A stretch of 19,177 bases of DNA from Betaproteobacteria bacterium (GCA_012274205.1 JAAOZY010000328.1:1-19177); one strand, 5' to 3'; positions 1 through 8,736 are shown, counted from the first letter of the stretch. Numbers and translations are program-made. The notes: generated from the letters alone by a model not told the origin.

Positions 1-1
1 G

Positions 2-553
2 ACCTTCTGGGTCGGGCTGCTGCTGATCATGCTGTTCGCGGTCGAACTCGGCTGGCTGCCATCGGGCGGCCGCGGCCCGACCACGCTGCTGCTCGGCATT
101 CCGGTGAGTTTTCTCTCCTGGGAGGGCCTGCGCCATCTGATCCTGCCCGCCGCCAATCTCGCGCTGTTCAATGTGTCGCTGATAATCCGCCTCACGCGCG
201 CCGGCACGCGCGAAGCGCTGCTGCAGGACTACGTCAAATTCGCGCGCGCCAAGGGCCTGTCGAATGCGCGCGTGGTCGGCGTGCACGTGCTCAAGAACAT
301 CATGATTCCGATCGTCACGGTGATCGGCCTGGAGTTCGGCTCGGTGATCGCGTTCGCGATCGTCACCGAGTCGATCTTCGCCTGGCCCGGCATGGGCAAG
401 CTCATCATCGATTCGATCAACGTGCTCGACCGCCCGGTGATCGTGGCCTATCTGCTGGTAATCGTGAGTTTGGTGATCCTGATCAACCTCGCGGTCGACA
501 TCGCCTACTCGCTGCTCGATCCGCGCGTGCGCATCGGCGAAGCGGCAGCCTGA
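2..553 (+). CDS. Peptide ABC transporter permease, DppB/OppB-type (5' end outside window)
   Basis: Inner-membrane permease of an Opp/Dpp-type importer. The frame is open from the first bases (TFWVGLLLIM...), so the gene starts upstream of the window and about 183 C-terminal residues are visible. They contain several hydrophobic segments and the cytoplasmic EAA-type loop that contacts the ATPase (EALLQDYVKFARAKGLSNAR...). This is followed by the family pattern HVLKNIMIPIVTVIGLEFG and the closing SLLDPRVRIG. An ATG at 29 is internal to a transmembrane segment and is not the true start. The stop lies 6 bp before the next permease, so the two are very probably co-transcribed. The substrate cannot be read from this fragment; the family covers di- and oligopeptides, nickel and glutathione. 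The substrate-binding protein is not in the window and would be expected upstream. Confidence 0.93.
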   Translation, partial: TFWVGLLLIMLFAVELGWLPSGGRGPTTLLLGIPVSFLSWEGLRHLILPAANLALFNVSLIIRLTRAGTREALLQDYVKFARAKGLSNARVVGVHVLKNIMIPIVTVIGLEFGSVIAFAIVTESIFAWPGMGKLIIDSINVLDRPVIVAYLLVIVSLVILINLAVDIAYSLLDPRVRIGEAAA

Positions 554-559
554 GCCACC

Positions 560-1441
560 ATGGAACGCGAGCAAACGCCCCTGGCGCGCATCGCCGGCGA
601 ATTCGCCGAAAGCAGGCTCGCGCTCGCCGGGCTGGCGCTGTTCGCGCTGATCCTGCTCGCCGCCGTGTTCGCGCCCCTGATCGCGCCGCAGAATCCCTAC
701 GACCTGGCGCAGCTCGACGTGCTCGACAGCCGCCTGCCGCCCGGCGCGAAATCGGGCAGCGGCATGACCTTCTGGCTTGGCAGCGACGACCAGGGACGCG
801 ACATCCTGTCCGGCATTTTCTACGGCCTGCGCATCAGCCTCGTGGTCGGCGCCGCGAGCACGCTGTGCGCGCTGGCGATCGGACTCGCCCTGGGAATCGC
901 GGCCGCCTATTTCGGCGGACGCAGCGACGCCACGATCATGCGCGTGGCGGACATCCAGCTGTCGTTTCCCTCGATCCTGATCGCGCTGATCCTGCTGGCG
1001 CTGCTCGGGCAGGGCATCGGCAAGACCATATTCGCGCTGATCATGGTGCAATGGGCCTATTACGCCCGCGCCGTGCGCGGCGCGGCGCTGATCGAACGCG
1101 GCAAGGACTACATCGAAGCCGCGCGCGGCCTCGCGCTGCCGCCCGCGCGCATCCTGCTGCGCCATCTGCTGCCCAACTGCCTGCCGCCGCTGATCGTGAT
1201 CGCCACCGTGCAGATTGCGGCCGCGATCGCGCTGGAGGCGACCCTGTCCTACCTCGGCATCGGCGTGCCCATTACCGAGCCCTCGCTCGGGCTGCTGATC
1301 AAGAACGGCTACGACTACATGCTCTCGGGCAAATACTGGATCAGTTTTTTTCCAGGCGTCGCGCTGTTGCTGACCATCGTCAGCATCAACCTGGTCGCGG
1401 ACCGGCTGCGCGACGTGCTCAACCCGAGGCTGCAGCAATGA
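560..1441 (+). CDS. Peptide ABC transporter permease, DppC/OppC-type
   Basis: Second inner-membrane permease of the importer, 293 residues, the usual length for DppC/OppC. A cytoplasmic N-terminus leads to a first membrane segment around residues 20-42 (LALAGLALFALILLAAVFAP). The periplasmic stretch contains the family signature GSDDQGRDILSG, followed by a cluster of membrane segments. The EAA loop is EAARGLALPPARILLRHLLP, where the ATPase docks. The C-terminus VADRLRDVLNPRLQQ is typical of the family. The ATG is 6 bp after the preceding stop, and the TGA overlaps the ATG of the next gene as ATGA, so translational coupling is likely. The family assignment is firm; the transported substrate is not. 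Confidence 0.95.
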   Translation: MEREQTPLARIAGEFAESRLALAGLALFALILLAAVFAPLIAPQNPYDLAQLDVLDSRLPPGAKSGSGMTFWLGSDDQGRDILSGIFYGLRISLVVGAASTLCALAIGLALGIAAAYFGGRSDATIMRVADIQLSFPSILIALILLALLGQGIGKTIFALIMVQWAYYARAVRGAALIERGKDYIEAARGLALPPARILLRHLLPNCLPPLIVIATVQIAAAIALEATLSYLGIGVPITEPSLGLLIKNGYDYMLSGKYWISFFPGVALLLTIVSINLVADRLRDVLNPRLQQ

Positions 1442-2406
1442 GTGAAACCGCGCTGCGCGTGGAGCATCTGAGCACGCATTTCTTCACCAGGAAGGGCGTA
1501 GTCCGGGCGGTCGAGGACGTGAGCTTTTCGGTCGCGCCGGGAAAGATCCTCGGCCTGGTGGGCGAATCCGGCTCGGGCAAGTCGGTGACCGGCTTTTCCA
1601 TCCTGGGCCTGGTCGATGCGCCCGGGCGCGTGGTCGCCGGCCGCATCCTGCTCGGCGAAGATGATCTGCTCGCGCTGCCGCCCGAGGCGATGCGCGGTCT
1701 ACGCGGCAAGCGCGTCGCCATGATTTTCCAGGACCCGATGATGACGCTGAACCCGGTGCTGCGCGTGGATACGCAGATGGTGGAGGCGATACAGGCGCAT
1801 GCGCGCATCAGCCGCGCCGCCGCGCGCGCGCGCGCGCGCGATGCGCTCGCGCGCGTTGGCATTCCGGCCCCGGACGAGCGCCTCGCGTCCTATCCGCACC
1901 AATTCTCCGGCGGCATGCGCCAGCGCGTCGCCATCGCCATCGCGCTGCTGAACCGGCCCGAGCTGATCATCGCGGATGAGCCGACCACGGCGCTCGACGT
2001 CACCATACAGGGGCAGATCCTTTACGAAATGCAGAAGATCGCGCGCGAGTCCGGCACCGCACTGATCTGGATCACCCACGACCTGTCGGTGATCGCTGGC
2101 CTGGCCGACGACATCGCGGTGATGTACGCCGGGCGCATCGTCGAGCGCGGCGGCGTCGACGCGGTGCTCGATGCGCCGCTGCATCCCTACACGCAGGGGC
2201 TGATCGCCTCGGTGCCCGGGCGCGGCCGCCGCGGCGAGCCGCTGCCGCAGATTCCGGGCATGACGCCTTCGCTGCTCGACCTCGCGCCCGGCTGCGCCTT
2301 TCGCGCGCGCTGCAGCCGCGCCGACGCCGCCTGCGCCGCCGACCCGGCGCTGTCCAGCCCGGTCGCGGGCCGGCAGGTGCGCTGCTTCCACCCCTTGAGC
2401 GCATGA
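1438..2406 (+). CDS. Peptide ABC transporter ATP-binding protein, DppD/OppD-type
   Basis: Cytoplasmic ATPase of the importer, 322 residues. Walker A is GESGSGKS (about residues 42-49), the Q-loop is FQDP (Q98), the ABC signature SGGMRQ (157-162), Walker B LIIADE (176-181) and the H-loop WITHD (H214). The C-terminal oligopeptide-transporter extension begins after HPYT and carries the cysteine cluster GCAFRARC...C...C found in this subfamily. I chose the ATG at 1438, which overlaps the permease stop as ATGA. The frame is open much further upstream, but that part lies over the permease gene in another frame and has no family resemblance. A run of ten CG dinucleotides at 1821-1840 encodes an Arg/Ala repeat between the Q-loop and the signature. 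All catalytic motifs are intact. Confidence 0.95.
   Translation: MSETALRVEHLSTHFFTRKGVVRAVEDVSFSVAPGKILGLVGESGSGKSVTGFSILGLVDAPGRVVAGRILLGEDDLLALPPEAMRGLRGKRVAMIFQDPMMTLNPVLRVDTQMVEAIQAHARISRAAARARARDALARVGIPAPDERLASYPHQFSGGMRQRVAIAIALLNRPELIIADEPTTALDVTIQGQILYEMQKIARESGTALIWITHDLSVIAGLADDIAVMYAGRIVERGGVDAVLDAPLHPYTQGLIASVPGRGRRGEPLPQIPGMTPSLLDLAPGCAFRARCSRADAACAADPALSSPVAGRQVRCFHPLSA
1821..1840 (+). repeat. (CG)10 dinucleotide tract inside the dppD-like gene
   Basis: Ten uninterrupted CG dinucleotides encode alternating Ala and Arg in the helical subdomain of the ATPase. Gain or loss of one unit would shift the reading frame. Alternating CG tracts can adopt Z-DNA; that is a known property of such sequence, not something shown here. 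Confidence 0.9.
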
Positions 2407-2461
2407 ACCCGGCGCACCGGCTCGCAGGCGTATCCACGGCGCATCGCGACCAGGCAGGCCG

Positions 2462-2465
<4 letters not shown>
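2403..2465 (+). CDS. Possible 20-codon bridging ORF between the two ABC ATPase genes
   Basis: The ATG overlaps the stop of the upstream ATPase gene as ATGA, and its own TGA overlaps the ATG of the downstream ATPase gene, also as ATGA. The peptide would be MNPAHRLAGVSTAHRDQAGR, which resembles no family I know. The two ATPase genes are otherwise separated by 55 bp, much more than the other junctions in this operon. The double overlap suggests a coupling device that carries ribosomes from one gene to the next, but chance is possible in GC-rich DNA. No separate ribosome-binding site is evident. Confidence 0.3.
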
Positions 2466-3471
<1,006 letters not shown>

Positions 3472-3475
<4 letters not shown>

Positions 3476-4653
3476 ACCAAGCGCAGCGTGTTCCGATCAA
3501 ACCCGAGACCCTGGCCATGATCGAGCGCCTGATCGGCTTCGACACTACCAGCCGCGGCTCCAATCTGGGACTGATCGAGTGGACGCGCGACTACCTCAAG
3601 GCGCAGGGCATAGACTCGCGCCTCACCTACGACGCGCGCGGCGACAAGGCGAATCTGTTCGCGACGGTGCAGAAAGGATCGAAGCCCGGCATCGTGCTCT
3701 CCGGCCACACTGACGTGGTGCCGGTGGACGGCCAGAACTGGAGCAGCGATCCGTTCAAGGCGACGCTCAAGGGCGACCGGCTCTACGGTCGCGGCGCCTG
3801 CGACATGAAAAGCTATCTTGCCGTGGTGCTGGCGATGGCGCCGCGCTTCGCCGCGGCGGACCTGCAGGCGCCGGTGCATTTCGCGCTGTCCTACGACGAG
3901 GAAGTCGGCTGCATCGGCGCGCGCGGCCTGCTCGAGGACCTGGCGCGCAACGGCATCCGGCCTGCCGGCGCCATCATCGGCGAACCCACCAGCATGCAGC
4001 CGGTGATCGCGCACAAGGGCAAGCGCTCCTACCAGTGCTGCGTGCGCGGCAGGGAAGCGCATTCCGCGCTCACGCCGCAGGGCGTGAATGCGATCGAGTA
4101 CGCCGCCCGCATCATCACCTACATCCGCCACATGGCCGAGCGCATGCGCGAGTGCGAGCCGCGCGATTACGGTTTCGACGTGCCGTTTACCACGCTGCAG
4201 ACCGGGGTGATCGCCGGCGGCACCGCCGGCAATATCGTGCCGCGCGAATGCAATTTTCAATTCGAGTTTCGCTATCTGCCCGGCGCAGATCCGGAAGCCC
4301 TTGAGCGCGAGATCAAGGATTACGCCGAGCGCGTGATCCTGCCCGAGATGCACAGGACCGATCCGGATACCAGCATCAGTTTCAGGACCAGTGCTGAAAT
4401 TCCCGGGCTCAATACCGCCGAACAGGATCAGGTCACGCAGCTCGCGCAGGCGCTGTCGCGCAGCAAATCGGCGTCCAAGGTGGCCTATGCGACCGAGGGC
4501 GGGCTGTTCCAGCAGGCCGGCATACCCGCGATCATCTGCGGCCCGGGCTCGATCGAGCAGGCGCACAAGCCGGACGAATATGTGACGCTGGAGCAGGTGG
4601 CGCTGTGCGAATCCTTCATGCAGCGGCTGCTGGAACAGATGTGTACAGCGTAG
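3472..4653 (+). CDS. argE: ArgE/DapE-family (M20) deacylase, acetylornithine deacetylase-like
   Basis: Cytoplasmic metal-dependent hydrolase of 393 residues, closest in motif pattern to N-acetylornithine deacetylase. The expected metal ligands and catalytic residues are visible: H79 and D81 in SGHTDVVPVDGQ, D111 in GRGACDMKS, E143/E144 in YDEEVGCIG, E171 in IIGEPT and H365 in EQAHKPDEY. A dimerisation (lid) domain runs from about residue 185 to 290. A good Shine-Dalgarno (GGAGG at 3461-3465) stands 6 bp before the ATG, which overlaps the previous stop. Because it is the last gene of a peptide-importer operon, and argJ is present near the other end of the window, it may act on an imported peptide or N-acyl amino acid instead of biosynthetic acetylornithine. 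The fold and chemistry are clear; the substrate is inferred. A strong hairpin follows. Confidence 0.85.
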
Positions 4654-4678
4654 CTGCGCCGCATCCGGCAAAAAACAA

Positions 4679-4701
4679 AAGGGACGCCAAGGGCGTCCCT
4701 T
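4679..4701. terminator. Bidirectional hairpin terminator between argE-like gene and rplS
   Basis: A perfect 10-bp stem (4679-4688 with 4692-4701) with a 3-base AAG loop lies between two converging operons. Read on the minus strand, after rplS, the stem is followed by a T-rich run interrupted once by G, a classic Rho-independent terminator. Read on the plus strand, after the deacylase gene, the tail TTATTGCATT is weaker. It therefore probably ends rplS strongly and the transporter operon partly. Confidence 0.85.
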
Positions 4702-4726
4702 ATTGCATTGAAGCGGATAGGAGAAT

Positions 4727-5125
4727 CTATTCCGCAGCTGCCTCTTCGACAAGCATCTCCGGCACGGCGCGCTTGCTCAGCTTTTCGCGAATGCGCGCCG
4801 ACTTGCCCGAGCGATCGCGCAGGTAATAGAGCTTGGCGCGGCGCACATCGCCCTTGCGCTTCACCTCGACCGAGGCGATCAGGGGCGAATAGGTCTGGAA
4901 CGTCCGCTCCACGCCTTCGCCTGCCGATATCTTGCGCACGATGAAGGAGGAGTTGAGCCCGCGGTTGCGCTTGGCGATAACCACGCCCTCGTAGGCCTGC
5001 ACCCGCTTGCGCTCACCCTCGACCACGTTGACGTTGACGATCACGGTGTCGCCGGGCGCAAACACGGGCAGGGTCTTGCCCAGGCGCGTGATTTCTTCTT
5101 GTTCCATCGTTTCGATCAGGTTCAT
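4727..5125 (-). CDS. rplS: 50S ribosomal protein L19
   Basis: Ribosomal protein L19, located at the interface of the 30S and 50S subunits. It has 132 residues; the core matches the family from MNLIETMEQEEITR through FAPGDTVIVNVNVVEGERKRVQAYEGVVIAKRNRGLNSSFIVRKIS to VKRKGDVRRAKLYYLRDRSGKSARIREKL. A short acidic and alanine-rich tail (VPEMLVEEAAAE) follows, giving a protein slightly longer than the shortest family members. The Shine-Dalgarno AAGGAG sits about 7 bp before the ATG, within an 18-bp gap after trmD. It is last in the rpsP-rimM-trmD-rplS operon, and the hairpin at 4679-4701 lies just downstream as its terminator. Confidence 0.98.
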   Translation of the reverse strand: MNLIETMEQEEITRLGKTLPVFAPGDTVIVNVNVVEGERKRVQAYEGVVIAKRNRGLNSSFIVRKISAGEGVERTFQTYSPLIASVEVKRKGDVRRAKLYYLRDRSGKSARIREKLSKRAVPEMLVEEAAAE

Positions 5126-5143
5126 GACTTCGCTCCTTGTATC

Positions 5144-5890
5144 CTAGGTATTCTGTTCGCGCTTGAATTCCTCAAGCAGCTTCAATTCATCCGCACTCAT
5201 GCCGCGCTTTGCCAGCAAATCCGGCCGTCTCAGCCAGGTCCTGCCCAGCGCCTGCTTCAGGCGCCAGCGTCCGATTTCGGCGTGGTTCCCCGACATCAAA
5301 ACCGGCGGTACGCGCTCGCCTGCATATTCCTCGGGCCGGGTGTAGTGCGGACAATCGAGCAGTCCGCCCACGAACGAATCCTGCACCGCCGAATCCTCGT
5401 CGCCCAGCACGCCGGGCAACTGCCGCACCACCGCGTCGATCAACACCATCGCCGCCAGCTCGCCGCCGGAAAGCACATAGTCACCGATGGAAATCTCATC
5501 GTCGACCGCGCGGCGGATCAACCTTTCGTCCACGCTCTCGTAGCGCCCGCACAGCAACACTGCGCCGGGTCCAGCCGCGAGTTCCATCACCCTGCCGTGA
5601 TCGAGCGCTTTGCCCTGCGGCGACAGGTAAATCACCCTGCGCCCGCAGCCTGCCACGCGTCCACTGGCCGCCCGTATCGCCTGCTCCAGCGGCTCGGCCA
5701 GCATCACCATGCCGGGCCCGCCGCCATAGGGCCGGTCGTCCACCGTGCGGTAGTTGTCGCTGGTGAAGTCGCGCGGATTCCACAACTCCAGATCGTAGTG
5801 CGCCGCCTTCAGCGCACGGCCGGTGATACCCGATTCGGTGAGCGCCGCAAACATCTGCGGAAACAGCGTCACGCAATCGAAGTGGATCAC
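5144..5890 (-). CDS. trmD: tRNA (guanine-N1)-methyltransferase TrmD
   Basis: Methylates G37 of tRNAs from S-adenosylmethionine, preventing +1 frameshifting. It is a SPOUT (trefoil-knot) enzyme of about 248 residues. Family motifs include TLFPQMFAALTESGITGRA near the N-terminus, DDRPYGGGPGMVM, LLCGRYESVDERL (Ser where Gly is usual in CGRYEG), the knot motif GDYVLSGGELAAMVLIDAVVR, and the C-terminal VPPVLMSGNHAEIGRWR. I chose the GTG at 5890 because it overlaps the rimM stop as GTGA and gives the N-terminus (V)IHFDCVTLFP typical of the family. An in-frame GTG at 5905 would add five residues inside rimM. It is third in the rpsP operon, 18 bp before rplS. Confidence 0.96.
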   Translation of the reverse strand: MIHFDCVTLFPQMFAALTESGITGRALKAAHYDLELWNPRDFTSDNYRTVDDRPYGGGPGMVMLAEPLEQAIRAASGRVAGCGRRVIYLSPQGKALDHGRVMELAAGPGAVLLCGRYESVDERLIRRAVDDEISIGDYVLSGGELAAMVLIDAVVRQLPGVLGDEDSAVQDSFVGGLLDCPHYTRPEEYAGERVPPVLMSGNHAEIGRWRLKQALGRTWLRRPDLLAKRGMSADELKLLEEFKREQNT

Positions 5891-6372
5891 CAGTCCAGCT
5901 CCCACTCCACGCGGATCCGGCCTGCGGCCATGTCCACCTGGCGCACCACCTGCTCCACGAATGGCAGCAGGCGCTCGGTCCCGTCCGTTACCACGCGCAT
6001 CACCGGATGCGCCCCATTCTCGAAAAGCTCGGCAACCGTGCCCAGCTTCTCGTCCTGCATGTTCACTACCGCCAGGCCGACCAGGTCGACCCAGTAAAAT
6101 TCGTTGTCCGCGCTCTGCGGCAGCGCCTCGCGCTCAAGCGCAATCTCGCTGCCCTTCAGCGCCAGCGCCGCATCGCGTTCGATGCAGCCTTCGAGGCGCG
6201 CCACCAGGCTCGCCCCATGCTGCAGCACACACTCGGCGACCATGCATTCGCGCCAGTCGCCGTTCCTGCCCACCCACCACGCGGGGTGGGACTTCAAGCT
6301 GTCGGGAACCGCGCCGTAGGGTTCGATCCTGACCCAGCCCTTGACGCCGTAAGGGGCGACTACGCGCCCCAT
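5887..6372 (-). CDS. rimM: 16S rRNA processing/maturation protein RimM
   Basis: Assembly factor for the 30S head that binds ribosomal protein S19. The sequence shows the N-terminal RimM domain (MGRVVAPYGVKGWVRIEPYG...) and a C-terminal PRC-barrel-like domain (EFYWVDLVGLAVVNMQDEKLGTVAELFENGAHPVMRV...LLPFVEQVV), about 161 residues. The start is uncertain. ATG 6372 is used; GTG 6375 directly before it is equally possible, and homologues often begin two or three residues earlier (LIVMGRV here, with CTG at that position). The frame is open upstream to 6480, but that part overlaps rpsP and has no RimM similarity. No clear Shine-Dalgarno is visible, so translation may be coupled to rpsP, which ends 22 bp before this start. 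Its stop overlaps the trmD start. Confidence 0.94.
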   Translation of the reverse strand: MGRVVAPYGVKGWVRIEPYGAVPDSLKSHPAWWVGRNGDWRECMVAECVLQHGASLVARLEGCIERDAALALKGSEIALEREALPQSADNEFYWVDLVGLAVVNMQDEKLGTVAELFENGAHPVMRVVTDGTERLLPFVEQVVRQVDMAAGRIRVEWELDW

Positions 6373-6394
6373 CACGATCAGCTGCGCAGGCGGC

Positions 6395-6670
6395 TTACCC
6401 TGCTGCGGCAGCGGCGGTACCGGCGACTTTCTTGCCAAACTGCTTGACCAGCCTTGCCACCGTGGGCGAGAGCTGCGCACCCTTGCCTTGCCAGAAGGTC
6501 AACCGGTCCATGGCAACGCGCAGGTTCTCGCGCCCCTCGGGCGCCTTCGGATCATAGAAGCCGACACGCTCGATGAACTTGCCGCCTGCGGCCCGGCGCG
6601 AGTCCGCCACGACCATGTTGTAAAAAGGGCGTTTATGTGCGCCACCGCGGGCGAGGCGAATCACAACCAT
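6395..6670 (-). CDS. rpsP: 30S ribosomal protein S16
   Basis: Ribosomal protein S16, a small-subunit assembly protein of 91 residues. The family pattern MVVIRLARGGAHKRPFYNMVVADSRR, followed by GKFIERVGFYDP and LRVAMDRLTFWQGKGAQLSPTVARL, is complete. The tail is alanine-rich (AGTAAAAAG). The start at 6670 gives the canonical MVVIRLARGG N-terminus; the frame stays open upstream to 6721, but those residues are not part of S16 and overlap the predicted promoter. It is first in the rpsP-rimM-trmD-rplS operon. In E. coli ffh lies directly upstream; here a gamma-glutamyltranspeptidase-family gene is interposed. Confidence 0.98.
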   Translation of the reverse strand: MVVIRLARGGAHKRPFYNMVVADSRRAAGGKFIERVGFYDPKAPEGRENLRVAMDRLTFWQGKGAQLSPTVARLVKQFGKKVAGTAAAAAG

Positions 6671-6701
6671 GTTCTTGTCCCGAAACTCAAAAAAGAGCGC
6701 G

Positions 6702-6731
6702 ATTCTACGACGTTTTGGCACCTATTGGCAA
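6702..6731 (-). promoter_or_regulatory. Predicted sigma70-type promoter for rpsP operon
   Basis: On the minus strand, TTGCCA (6731-6726) is separated by 18 bp from TAGAAT (6707-6702), a good match to the -35 and -10 consensus. Transcription would begin around 6695, giving a leader of about 25 bases before the rpsP ATG at 6670. The position directly ahead of the first gene of a ribosomal operon supports the call; there is no experimental evidence. Confidence 0.6.
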
Positions 6732-6947
6732 GGGATTTGTGGGGACGGGCGTATCCCGGCAAGCGCGGATATTTCCAAGTTTTCAATGCAATACCTTGCA
6801 TGGGCAAGCCCGCATTCGAATCCCGCCGATCACGTCGCCGCGGGGATGCCAAGAGTCGCGCGACGCATGGTCTTGCGCGAGCGCATTGCCTGGGTGCCAC
6901 GCTTGTGTTCCCATACGGTCCTTTACCGCCGCAGAAACGACCCACCC
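6732..6947. other. Intergenic region between rpsP promoter and ggt-like gene
   Basis: No convincing gene is visible here. The stretch should hold the promoter of the downstream plus-strand gene, but I see no strong -35/-10 pair and no Shine-Dalgarno before its ATG. A perfect 6-bp hairpin (6786-6791 with 6796-6801, loop TACC) is present, followed by a short tRNA-T-loop-like string that does not fold as a tRNA. Confidence 0.4.
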
Positions 6948-8573
6948 ATGATCGATATGCCCACTGGCCGCCCGCCAACCCTTGCTCCGCGCGGAATGGT
7001 TGCCTGCCCGCATGCGCTCGCTTCCGAAGCCGGCGTGGAAATCCTCAAGGCGGGGGGCTCGGCGGTGGATGCGGCAATCGCCGCCAGCGCCGCACTGAGC
7101 GTGATCTACCCGCATATGACGGGCCTGGGCGGCGACGCGTTCTGGCTGATCTACGACGCCAAGCAGAAGCGCGTGCGCCACCTTGACGGCGCCGGCTGTG
7201 CCGCCGCCAGCGCCCGCATCGAAACATTCCGCGCCCGCGGCATGGAGGAAATCCCGTTTCGCGGCATCCTGCCCGCGACGCTCACCGTGCCGGGCGCGGT
7301 GGCGAGCTGGTGCACGGCGCACGCGGAGTACGGGCGCCTGCCGCTGGCGCGCGATCTCGCCGCCGCCGCGAGCTACGCGCGCGAAGGCTTCCCGGTGACC
7401 GAGCGCCTCGCCGGATGGATCGCGGCGACCGCGCCTGAACTGGCGCAGAATCGCGAAGCCGCCTCGATTTTCCTGAAGGATGGCAGGCCGCCGCGCGCCG
7501 GGGAAAGCCTGGTGAACGAGAATCTGGCGCGTTCGATTGACGCCGTGGGGGCGGGCGGACACGCAGCGTTCTACGAAGGCGGCATTGCGCAGGAGCTCGC
7601 ACGTCACGCGCAGGCGAATGGCGGCTTCTTCACCGCCGCGGATTTCGCCGCGCAGCGCGCGCAGTGGCGCGAACCGATATTCACCGATTATCGCGGCGTC
7701 AGGCTGTACCAGACGCCGCCGCCGACCCAGGGGATCGCGCTGCTGCAGATGCTGAATCTGCTCGAGCCCTATGAGCTCGCGGCGATGGAATACCTCGGCG
7801 CTGACCATGTGCATTTCCTGGTGCAGGCGAAACAGCTTGCCTACCACGACCGTGACCGCTGGATCGCGGACCCCGCATTCGCAAGCGTGCCGGTCGAGCG
7901 CCTGCTGTCGCGCGCCTATGCCGACGAACGGCGCAAGCTGATCGATCCGGCGCGCGCACTGCCCTGGGACAAGGTGCCGTCATATGGCAGCCTCGCCGGC
8001 GACACGGTGTACATCTGCGCCGTCGACGCCGAAGGAAATGCGGCTTCGCTCATCCACAGCCTCTACGGCGTATTCGGCTCCTGCGTGGTCGCAGGCGCGA
8101 GCGGCATCGTGCTGCAGAATCGCGGCGCCTATTTTTCGCTCGATCCGGCGCATCCGAACCGGCTCGAACCGGGCAAGCGGCCGCTGCATACGCTGATCGC
8201 CTCGCTCGCCTTCCGCGACGACAAACTGTGGCAGGTATTCGGCTGCATGGGCGCAGACGGCCAGCCGCAGATCCAGTTGCAGGCCTATGTTGCGATGATC
8301 GACTATGGCCTCAACGTGCAGCAGGCGATCGAATCGCCGCGCTGGCTTTCGGGCCGCTTCGCACTGGGTGAACCGCGCGACCTGCTCAACATAGAAGGCC
8401 GTTACCCGCAGAGCACGCTGAAGGAACTGGAGCGTCGGGGCCATGTGCTCAACCGCTGGGGCGCCTGGAACGAACTCGCCGGCCATGCGCACGGCATCAG
8501 CATCGACCCCGACACCGGCACGCGCTCGGGCGGGTCTGACCCGCGCAGCGACGGGGCGGCAATAGGCTATTAG
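6948..8573 (+). CDS. Gamma-glutamyltranspeptidase-family protein (HpxW/YwrD-like)
   Basis: Ntn-hydrolase of the gamma-glutamyltranspeptidase family, made as one chain and normally self-cleaved to expose an N-terminal threonine. The family start MVACPHALASEAGVEILKAGGSAVDAAIA is clear. The predicted nucleophile is Thr353 in GDTVYICAVDAEGNAASLI, after which LQNRGAYFSLDPAHPNRLEPGKRPLHTL follows the small-subunit pattern. True GGTs usually have KRPLSSM where this protein has KRPLHTL, and no signal peptide is visible. It therefore looks more like the cytoplasmic HpxW/YwrD branch (oxamate amidohydrolase or related amidases) than periplasmic GGT; this is inference. Length is 541 residues from ATG 6948; ATG 6957 is an alternative. 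It is a single-gene insert between ffh and rpsP, with an inverted-repeat element just downstream. Confidence 0.85.
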   Translation: MIDMPTGRPPTLAPRGMVACPHALASEAGVEILKAGGSAVDAAIAASAALSVIYPHMTGLGGDAFWLIYDAKQKRVRHLDGAGCAAASARIETFRARGMEEIPFRGILPATLTVPGAVASWCTAHAEYGRLPLARDLAAAASYAREGFPVTERLAGWIAATAPELAQNREAASIFLKDGRPPRAGESLVNENLARSIDAVGAGGHAAFYEGGIAQELARHAQANGGFFTAADFAAQRAQWREPIFTDYRGVRLYQTPPPTQGIALLQMLNLLEPYELAAMEYLGADHVHFLVQAKQLAYHDRDRWIADPAFASVPVERLLSRAYADERRKLIDPARALPWDKVPSYGSLAGDTVYICAVDAEGNAASLIHSLYGVFGSCVVAGASGIVLQNRGAYFSLDPAHPNRLEPGKRPLHTLIASLAFRDDKLWQVFGCMGADGQPQIQLQAYVAMIDYGLNVQQAIESPRWLSGRFALGEPRDLLNIEGRYPQSTLKELERRGHVLNRWGAWNELAGHAHGISIDPDTGTRSGGSDPRSDGAAIGY

Positions 8574-8594
8574 CGTTCGCGGGCGGGCGATACA

Positions 8595-8736
8595 GCTAGC
8601 AGGCTGTTGAAAAACGTTTCCCGGACATCAAACAGAGCGTCATTCTCTCGTCCTCTCAGAGGGAAGCGTTTTTCAATAGCCCTGACTTGGGGGATTTAAA
8701 AGGGGGCATCGCCCCCTCTTTCAACACCCTGCTAGC
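8595..8736. repeat. Imperfect inverted-repeat (MITE-like) element at the ggt/ffh junction
   Basis: The outer arms 8595-8612 (GCTAGCAGGCTGTTGAAA) and 8719-8736 are inverted repeats matching at 17 of 18 positions and bound 142 bp. A second, inner inverted repeat pairs 8602-8622 with 8661-8681 at 19 of 21 positions and reuses much of the left arm, so the two foldings exclude one another. The right arm contains the TAG stop of ffh. No transposase is encoded. The ends look like those of small non-autonomous transposable elements, but I cannot name the family or see a clear target duplication. Two of the arms also lie where terminators would be expected for the converging genes. Confidence 0.6.
8701..8717 (-). 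terminator. Predicted Rho-independent terminator of ffh
   Basis: A perfect 7-bp stem (8701-8707 with 8711-8717, five consecutive G-C pairs) with a 3-base loop lies 15 bp beyond the ffh stop. On the minus strand it is followed by TTTAAAT, with one T already in the stem, giving a T-rich tail. It lies within the larger inverted-repeat element. Confidence 0.6.

Noticed and set aside
6805..6830. tRNA-like T-loop string (ATTCGAATCCCGCC) before the ggt-like gene
   Set aside because: The flanking bases do not form a T-stem on either strand, there is no matching acceptor or anticodon arm, and no CCA.
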